From Nocardia higoensis NBRC 100133 (GTDB taxonomy: Bacteria > Actinomycetota > Actinomycetes > Mycobacteriales > Mycobacteriaceae), in contig NZ_BAGA01000072.1 in the NCBI RefSeq assembly GCF_000308595.1, forward strand, positions 1 through 64,000: a stretch of DNA of 64,000 bases, given 5' to 3'. The notes below the pieces were generated by a model. That model ran no database searches, was not told the origin of the DNA, and worked only from the letters and a program-made list of their open reading frames with translations. Positions within the stretch are counted from its first letter, which is position 1; the number at the start of each line of letters is the position of its first letter. Below, piece after piece: positions 58,773 through 64,000 of this stretch. A program made the position numbers and the translations under genes.

Positions 58773-58957
58773 CCGGCGCTCTCGATGCGGCTCATGCGGA
58801 TGATGTTATGGGACAACATGACTCGGTCCTTTCGAGCTGACTGTTCGGTTGTTCTCGTTCGACTACCGAAAGATCATCTCGCTCCGGCCGGTTCCGCGCA
58901 GCCCGGATGGCCGCGGCAGCCGAAATGCCGGTGCCTCGACGGCTCTCACCAGCCCCC

Positions 58958-59482
58958 TCACAAGCCCGCACCGGTGGTCGACCCGGGCCGGTAGATCATC
59001 AACACGACCACGATCGCCCAGAGCAGATTGAACATTCCGGTGGACATGCCCAGCCGCGCGGTGAGTCGTTCCAGCGGCGTGGCATCGTCGGCGCGTGAGC
59101 GCGTCCGCGGCGCCGCAACGGGCACGCCGACCGCGCTCGGCGCCTGGATCCGGGCCAGCGCCGACTCCTGGGCGGGCAGGATCACCCCCATGAGCAACAC
59201 GGCGGCAGCGGCGGTGAGGATCATCGACACCAGCAGCCAGGCATCGCCGAGCACGCCGAGGCTCGCCCCGGTGGCGAACCCGAACACCGGAACGAAGACT
59301 CCGACGACCGCGTAGACGCGGGTGATCCGGTGCAGCACAGCGACGATGGCGGCCTTACGGGGCTCGTCGGGGTCCCGATGCGCCGCGCGGACGGCGGGCG
59401 GATACATGCTGGCCGCGACGGCGACCGGGCCGATGGCCAGAATCGCGGCCAGAACATGGACCGACAGCAGGAATCCGGTCAT
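58958..59482 (-). CDS. Small integral membrane protein (DUF2269-like)
   Basis: A 174-residue protein with four hydrophobic segments: LLSVHVLAAILAIGPVAVAA, VYAVVGVFVPVFGFATGASL, WLLVSMILTAAAAVLLMGVI and MFNLLWAIVVVLMIYRPG. The first segment has the HVLAAI pattern of the DUF2269 family. The C-terminal loop has TRSRADDATPLERLTARLG. It overlaps the upstream small gene by four bases, so the two are translated together. The function is unknown. Confidence 0.75.
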   Translation of the reverse strand: MTGFLLSVHVLAAILAIGPVAVAASMYPPAVRAAHRDPDEPRKAAIVAVLHRITRVYAVVGVFVPVFGFATGASLGVLGDAWLLVSMILTAAAAVLLMGVILPAQESALARIQAPSAVGVPVAAPRTRSRADDATPLERLTARLGMSTGMFNLLWAIVVVLMIYRPGSTTGAGL

Positions 59483-59796
59483 GCGCCGATCCGTTCGCCG
59501 GTGACCTTGCTGCGCGGCAGACGGCCCGCGCGGGAGTGCCCGGTCAGGGTGTCGCCGGTGACGGTGACATCGAATTCGAGGTTCGAGCGCAGCGGTTCGG
59601 TGATGCTCTGCCGCCAGGTGACGCGCTCACCGTCGGGGCCGGGTTCGCAGACGATGTCGTGCAGCACGACGTGTTCGCCTGCGCGGCTCGCGGTTCCGCT
59701 GATCCCGGTGGAGGTGTCGGTGAAGTCGTAATCGGCTTCGATGGTGCCTATCGGAGTCTTCATCCGTAGCCGCCATGCGCCGGTGATGCTACTCAT
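59479..59796 (-). CDS. Small beta-rich protein of unknown function
   Basis: A 105-residue protein, no signal or membrane segment. It reads as alternating strands (AWRLRMKTPIGTIEADYDF, GISGTASRAGEHVVLHDI, RSNLEFDVTVTGDTLTGHSR), like the one-domain lipocalin-like or START-related small proteins in actinobacteria. It precedes the membrane protein with a 4-base overlap and follows the DJ-1 gene by 39 bases on the same strand. I do not recognise a function. Confidence 0.7.
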   Translation of the reverse strand: MSSITGAWRLRMKTPIGTIEADYDFTDTSTGISGTASRAGEHVVLHDIVCEPGPDGERVTWRQSITEPLRSNLEFDVTVTGDTLTGHSRAGRLPRSKVTGERIGA

Positions 59797-59835
59797 CTCT
59801 GTGCCTTCGGGTCGTGGCTTTCGGGTGGTGGTCGG

Positions 59836-60504
59836 TCAGGCCGCGGCGGGGGAGCGGCCGGTGTTCTTCCAGGTGGTTCCGCGCCGCTCGTACTCGAACA
59901 ACTCCTCGACGGCGTGGGCGATTCGCGGCCCGAAGTCGCGTTCCAGCAGGTACAGGCCCAGGTCGAGACCCGAGGTGACCCCGCCCGCGGAGACCAGATC
60001 GCCGTCGTCGACGACGCGCGCCCGCACCGCGGTGGCACCGGTGGCGTCGAGCATGTCGATGCCGAGGACGTGGGTGGTCGCGGTGCGGCCATCCAGCAGG
60101 CCTGCCATGGCGAGTGCCAGGGAGCCGCCGCAGATCGTCGCGAGGGTGATCGCCGGGTTGTCCAGGCAGCCGCGCAGGAGCGGCATGGCCTCGGTGGCGG
60201 CGAATCGGGCGAGCAGTACCGGGACGGTGACGTCGCCGGCGTCGGGATCGCCGTCGACGGGACCGGACGCACCGGGGACCAGGACATAGCCCGGGGTCGT
60301 CGAATCCAAGGTTCCGGTGGCACGCAAAGTGATTCCCGGCGTGCCGGAGACGACCTCCCTCGGGCCTTCGGCGGTGACGTACTCGAGGTCGAGCGCCGTC
60401 GCGCCGAGGACGTCCCGGCCCGCTGTCAGTACTTCGTGGGGCGCGATGATGTCGAGCGGATCGAAGCCGTCGAACAGGACGAATTGCGCACGCGGTTGTG
60501 GCAT
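59836..60504 (-). CDS. DJ-1/PfpI family protein
   Basis: A 222-residue class I glutamine-amidotransferase-like protein. FVLFDGFDPLDIIAPHEVL is the first strand and acidic site, and Cys125 in LATICGGSLALAMAGLLDGR is the nucleophile elbow. Relatives include isonitrile hydratase and GlxA-type domains; the product does not show a C-terminal HTH. AAGGAAGG is found before the ATG at 60504. It is divergent from the GlxA-type regulator gene, which has the same domain fused to an AraC module, so it is probably controlled by that regulator. Confidence 0.88.
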   Translation of the reverse strand: MPQPRAQFVLFDGFDPLDIIAPHEVLTAGRDVLGATALDLEYVTAEGPREVVSGTPGITLRATGTLDSTTPGYVLVPGASGPVDGDPDAGDVTVPVLLARFAATEAMPLLRGCLDNPAITLATICGGSLALAMAGLLDGRTATTHVLGIDMLDATGATAVRARVVDDGDLVSAGGVTSGLDLGLYLLERDFGPRIAHAVEELFEYERRGTTWKNTGRSPAAA

Positions 60505-60658
60505 GAAGATCCTTCCTTGGGGGCGTGCTCCCATGATCGACCGCGGCGCAGTCGCGACATCAGTGGCGATCCGGTCATAGAACATCTGAATCCGGCCACA
60601 TGGGCGATGTGTACCGCGTCGACCTTCCCGGCCGGGCTCTCCGGCGTACGGTCGACAG

Positions 60659-61603
60659 ATGTACACCGTGGCTGTGCTCCTGCTCGACGATGCGATCGCC
60701 TTCGATCTGGCCACACCTATCGAAGTGTTCGGGCGCGTGCGGCTGCCGGACGGGCGTGCGGGCTACCGCGTCGTCGTCGCCGGGCCGCAGCGGGAGATCA
60801 GCGCGGGCCCGCTGCGCATCACCGTCGACGCGGGTCTCGATGTCGCGGAACGAGCCGACCTGATCGTCGTCCCAGGTCTCGAGGACCCCGCCCGGCCCAC
60901 CTCGCCCGAGGTACTCGACACCCTCCGCGCCGCGGTCGCCCGGGGTTCCCGTGTCGCCTCCATCTGCGTGGGCGCATTCGTCCTGGCCGAGGCGGGGCTG
61001 CTCGACGGCAAGGATGCGACCACCCACTGGCTCGCCGCCCACGACCTCGCCCGCCGCTATCCGGCCGCACGCGTCGACCCGGACGTCCTCTACACCGACA
61101 ACGGTCAGATCCTCACCTCCGCGGGCGCGGCTGCCGGGTTGGACCTGTGCCTGCACATCATCGGCAAGGACTACGGCGTCGCGGTCGCCGCCGACACCGC
61201 CCGGCTCTCGGTGACGCCGTTACAGCGCACCGGTGGCCAGTCGCAGTACATCCTGCGCAACCGCCCGCTTTTCCGCACCGCCACCCTCGAACACGTCCTC
61301 GCTTGGATCGAGCACAACGCCCACCGCAGTCTCACCCTGACCGAGATCGCCACCGCCGCCGAGATGAGCGTACGCACCCTCACCCGCCGGTTCGCGGATG
61401 AGACCGGCCAGAGCCCCATCCAATGGGTGGTGGGCGTGCGGATCCGGCACGCCCAGGAACTACTGGAGACCACCGATTACACCGTCGACCGCATCGCCGG
61501 GCAGGTCGGGTTCTCCACGCCGAGCAACTTCCGGACCCAATTCGTCCAGACTGTCGGCGTCACGCCGGGTGCGTATCGAAAAACGTTCCGCCCCTTGCCC
61601 TGA
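60659..61603 (+). CDS. GlxA family transcriptional regulator (DJ-1 plus AraC HTH)
   Basis: A 314-residue regulator. The N-terminal DJ-1/PfpI domain (1-190) has LLLDDAIAFDLATPIEVFGR and SICVGAFVLAEAGLLDGKDA; its Cys may be non-catalytic. The C-terminal AraC domain (about 210-314) has AHRSLTLTEIATAAEMSVRT and VDRIAGQVGFSTPSNFRTQF. The divergent gap of 154 bases (60505-60658) should hold its operator; no clear dyad was seen. A short GCGCC/GGCGC hairpin follows the stop. Confidence 0.9.
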   Translation: MYTVAVLLLDDAIAFDLATPIEVFGRVRLPDGRAGYRVVVAGPQREISAGPLRITVDAGLDVAERADLIVVPGLEDPARPTSPEVLDTLRAAVARGSRVASICVGAFVLAEAGLLDGKDATTHWLAAHDLARRYPAARVDPDVLYTDNGQILTSAGAAAGLDLCLHIIGKDYGVAVAADTARLSVTPLQRTGGQSQYILRNRPLFRTATLEHVLAWIEHNAHRSLTLTEIATAAEMSVRTLTRRFADETGQSPIQWVVGVRIRHAQELLETTDYTVDRIAGQVGFSTPSNFRTQFVQTVGVTPGAYRKTFRPLP

Positions 61604-61628
61604 ATGCGCCGAAGGCGCTCCGGGTGGC

Positions 61629-62435
61629 TCACATGTGCGAGCCGCCGTCGACCCGTACCTCGGTGCCGGTGACGAAGAAGGCGTCGGGCGAGCCGAGCAT
61701 CGCGACGACCGCGGCCACCGCTTCCGGTCCCGCGAAGATCGCTCCGCCGTCGAGCGGCAGTGCCGGAAGGACTTTGCCGAACAACGAGAAGTCCGCGTCG
61801 GCGGGCAGGCCGGGGCCGACGCTCTGCTTGGACTCGCCGGTTCCGTCGGTCATACCCGAGGAGATCGATCCCGGCTGCACGGAATTGAATCGGATGCCCT
61901 GCTTGGCGAATTCCGAGGCCAGGGCGTGCGTCATCGCCTGAACACCGGCCTTGGACGCGGCATAGGCGGACATGTAGGGATGGGCGAAGGCCGCCGAGGT
62001 GGAACTGAAATTCACCACGGCGGGCTTCGTGCCCTCGCGCAGGGCCGGGATGGACTCGCGGATGACCAGGAAGGTGCCGACGAGATTGACCCGCAGCACA
62101 CGCTCGAAATCGGCCAGCGTGGTCTTCTCCAGGTGCTCCGAGCGCAGGATGCCCGCCGCGTTGACCAGCGTGTCCAATCCACCGAGGTGCTGGACGGCCT
62201 CGGCGACCCCGGTACGCACCGACTCTTCCTCGGCGACATCCACTGTCACGGTGCCCAGCCGCCCGGCGTCGGAGCCGGCCTTGGCGAGGGTGTCCTTCAA
62301 GCCGGCGTCGCTGATATCGGCGGCGACCACCCGGCCGCCCTCCCGCAGTATGCGCAGGACGGTGGCCTGGCCGATACCGGAGCCGCCGCCGGTGACGAGG
62401 ACGCGACGGCCTTCATAGCGCTGGAGGTCGGGCAT
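61629..62435 (-). CDS. SDR family oxidoreductase
   Basis: A 268-residue SDR with VTGGGSGIGQATVLRI, VNAAGILRS, FSSTSAAFAHPYMSAYAASK (Ser, Tyr, Lys) and FVTGTEVRVDGGSHM. It is probably NAD(P)-dependent with an unknown alcohol substrate. The ATG at 62435 follows AGGAG by seven bases and is preferred over a start at 62483. It converges with the GlxA gene and lies downstream of the MFS gene on the same strand, 108 bases from it. Confidence 0.88.
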   Translation of the reverse strand: MPDLQRYEGRRVLVTGGGSGIGQATVLRILREGGRVVAADISDAGLKDTLAKAGSDAGRLGTVTVDVAEEESVRTGVAEAVQHLGGLDTLVNAAGILRSEHLEKTTLADFERVLRVNLVGTFLVIRESIPALREGTKPAVVNFSSTSAAFAHPYMSAYAASKAGVQAMTHALASEFAKQGIRFNSVQPGSISSGMTDGTGESKQSVGPGLPADADFSLFGKVLPALPLDGGAIFAGPEAVAAVVAMLGSPDAFFVTGTEVRVDGGSHM

Positions 62436-62543
62436 GTGTTGCTCCTGTTCTCGAAAACCGAAGCCTAATTCGGCCTCGGCCATCCCGGGCGGTCTTTCTC
62501 GGGGCGCTTCGAGACGAGCCGAATTTCGCCGGAGCGGCGTAGG

Positions 62544-63779
62544 TCAGGACGACGGCATGGTCACAGGATCCGATGCGGACCTTTCCCGGCTGCTGAGCGC
62601 GGGAAACGCTTGCTCGTGCCCGGCGGCGACGATCGCCAGACCCACGGCGACGAATATCGTGGCGGCCGCCGGGATCGCGCGCGGACCGATCCCGGCCAGA
62701 ACCAGCCCACCGAGCAGGCCGCCCAGCGCCATGGCCGCGTTCCACAAGGTGACGAGCACGGCTTGCGCGGTGTCCGCCGCCGCGAGGCTGTGCGCGGATG
62801 CGGCTTTCGCCCCCGCGGTCTGCAGCAAGGTCGGAACGCCGCCCCATCCGAGTCCCCATACCCCGGCGGCGAGCCAGATCAGCGATACCGGAGGGGCTGT
62901 CGCGAGGGCGGCGCCCGCGATGATGAACAGGACGGAGGAGGCCAGTGTGAGCATTCTCAGGTGGGTGTCGATGTAGCGACCGGTCGACCAGATGGCGACC
63001 AGGCTCGCAGCGCCGAAGACGAGCAGGATCAGGTCGGTGGAAGAACCCAGCCGTGCGGCTGCGAGGTAAGGGGCGATGTAGGCGTAAAGGACCGTGTGCC
63101 CCAGCACGAAGACCAGCACCACCGCCATGACGGCCGCGACGCCGGGAGTGGTCATCGCGGTCCTGGCGGAGACGGATCGCGGTGCTTGCGTATCGGATTC
63201 GTCGGCGACATCGGGTACGCCGAACGCGATCCAGGCGATCACGCCGAGTGTGAGGACGGTGATGGCGGCGAACGGGACCCGCCAGTCGGCGAATTGGCCG
63301 ATGAACGTTCCGGCGGGAACCCCGAGTGACAGCGCGACGGGAATGCCGATCATGGCGATGGCGATGGCGCGACCCTCGGATCCGGCGGACGCGAGGCGGC
63401 GGGCGTAGCCGGCGAGGACGGCCCAGGCGAGTCCGGCCGCGATCCCGGCGACGACCCGGGCTGCGAGGGTGATCGGGTAGACCGGAGAGGCGGCCGTCAC
63501 CGTATTGGCAGCGGCGAAGATGGCCATCGCCCACAGGAGTACGGCTTTGCGCGGCATGCGGGCGGTGGCCTTGGCCAGGGGGATGGCGGTGAGCGCGGTG
63601 CCGGCGGCGTAGACGCTCACGGTCTGCCCCGCGGCGGAGTCGGAGACGCCCAAACTTTCGGACATGCCCGGAAGCAGCCCCGCGGGAAGCGTTTCGGTGA
63701 GACTGGTGATGAAGACGGCGGTGGCCAGGGCGAGCAACGGCACCCATGGCAGGCCGGTCCGTGTGGTCGGGGAGGTCAT
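62544..63779 (-). CDS. MFS transporter (drug/arabinose-exporter type)
   Basis: A 411-residue MFS protein with about 12 membrane segments. The N-terminal LALATAVFITSLTETLPAGLLPGMSESLGV (first helix), LAARVVAGIAAGLAWAVLAG (helix 4) and DWRVPFA are typical of the CmlA/AraJ drug-efflux group. The ATG at 63779 is preferred; a TTG at 63794 is in frame inside the operator. It is divergent from merR across a clear dyad and so is the likely target of that regulator. Confidence 0.9.
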   Translation of the reverse strand: MTSPTTRTGLPWVPLLALATAVFITSLTETLPAGLLPGMSESLGVSDSAAGQTVSVYAAGTALTAIPLAKATARMPRKAVLLWAMAIFAAANTVTAASPVYPITLAARVVAGIAAGLAWAVLAGYARRLASAGSEGRAIAIAMIGIPVALSLGVPAGTFIGQFADWRVPFAAITVLTLGVIAWIAFGVPDVADESDTQAPRSVSARTAMTTPGVAAVMAVVLVFVLGHTVLYAYIAPYLAAARLGSSTDLILLVFGAASLVAIWSTGRYIDTHLRMLTLASSVLFIIAGAALATAPPVSLIWLAAGVWGLGWGGVPTLLQTAGAKAASAHSLAAADTAQAVLVTLWNAAMALGGLLGGLVLAGIGPRAIPAAATIFVAVGLAIVAAGHEQAFPALSSRERSASDPVTMPSS

Positions 63780-63793
63780 GGAGAAAGGGTTCA

Positions 63794-63815
63794 ACCTTCA
63801 CATCTATGTGAAGGT
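63794..63815. promoter_or_regulatory. MerR-type operator
   Basis: ACCTTCACAT and ATGTGAAGGT are exact complements around CT. On the minus strand TTGACC lies just before it, giving the MerR layout in which the dyad fills the spacer of the target promoter. It is 15 bases from the MFS start and 33 from merR. Confidence 0.7.
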
Positions 63816-63847
63816 CAAGTCGGCGTTCCGCGGCTAGGTTGGGAACC

Positions 63848-64000
63848 ATGCGGATTGGTGAGCTGGCTCAGCGGACGGGCACGTCACGCAGGCTCCTGAG
63901 GTACTACGAAGAGCAGGGGATAATCGTCCCCGATCGCGCGTCGAACGGTTACCGGGACTACGACCCCCGCTACGTGGACAGGGTTCGGCAGATTCGTGGT
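63848..64000 (+). CDS. MerR family transcriptional regulator, N-terminal part, cut by the window edge
   Basis: The first 51 residues read MRIGELAQRTGTSRRLLRYY, EEQGIIVPDRASNGYRDYDP and YVDRVRQIRG, the complete winged-helix start of a MerR regulator (helix-turn-helix plus the R-Y-Y-E and G-Y-R-Y/D-Y signatures). The effector part lies outside the window. It is divergent from the MFS gene. Confidence 0.92.
   Translation, partial: MRIGELAQRTGTSRRLLRYYEEQGIIVPDRASNGYRDYDPRYVDRVRQIRG

Noticed and set aside
59836..60504. Idea that the DJ-1 protein is an isonitrile hydratase linked to a copper-chelating isonitrile and the copper genes
   Set aside because: The copper genes lie 14 kb away, no isonitrile biosynthesis genes are present, and many DJ-1 proteins share this layout beside GlxA regulators.
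1..64000. CRISPR arrays, insertion sequences, tRNA or rRNA genes
   Set aside because: No regular repeat-spacer pattern, transposase motif or RNA-gene sequence was seen on either strand.

Overview
The window is about 64 kb of high-GC DNA with dense, overlapping genes, ATGA and GTGA start-stop overlaps, a YrbE/Mce lipid importer, mycofactocin-type and F420-type oxidoreductases and many fatty-acyl-CoA enzymes. This fits a mycolic-acid actinomycete (Mycobacteriales), most likely Nocardia or a close relative such as Rhodococcus. No rRNA, tRNA, insertion sequence or CRISPR array was seen.

Positions 1-38,360 form one accessory catabolic region. It encodes four acyl-CoA processing sets: acyl-CoA synthetases (2761-4326, 34067-35608, 36819-38360); three alpha/beta-type acyl-CoA dehydrogenase pairs (one fused at 12168-14336, one tandem at 26239-28517, one divergent at 28580-30886); hydratases of crotonase and MaoC type; and thiolase or aldolase partners with DUF35 zinc-ribbon proteins (1120-2747 and 14346-16001). 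A cytochrome P450, an LLM-type oxidoreductase, SDRs and an APH-type kinase are interspersed. At its centre, 16116-26179, an amidohydrolase gene leads directly into a complete yrbE-mce operon, so uptake and degradation appear coupled. No sterol-ring-cleavage genes are present, so the substrate is probably a lipophilic molecule with a branched or cyclic acyl side chain, and its identity is unknown. Seven intergenic regions carry related AT-rich AGTTAACT-like sites, which suggests one regulator for the whole region; no intact regulator gene lies in it, only the C-terminal remnant of a GntR/FCD regulator at 4378-4555.

Positions 38,361-46,300 hold a LacI-family remnant, then an apparent operon with an ABC importer of the sulfonate/nitrate type that has two unrelated lipoprotein binding proteins, followed by YcnI and CopC-CopD copper proteins and an acyl-CoA-dehydrogenase-like flavoprotein.

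Positions 46,300-64,000 are mixed housekeeping and accessory genes: a Ser/Thr kinase, a Tat-exported PhoD phosphatase, an amidase, a YceI protein divergent from an MmyB-type regulator, an HxlR regulator divergent from an aldo/keto reductase, a STAS protein, a beta-carbonic anhydrase, a fourth acyl-CoA synthetase, SDRs, a DJ-1/GlxA pair, and an MFS exporter divergent from a MerR regulator that runs off the right edge. Several strong hairpins separate convergent genes. All family assignments come from reading motifs by eye; no database search was run.
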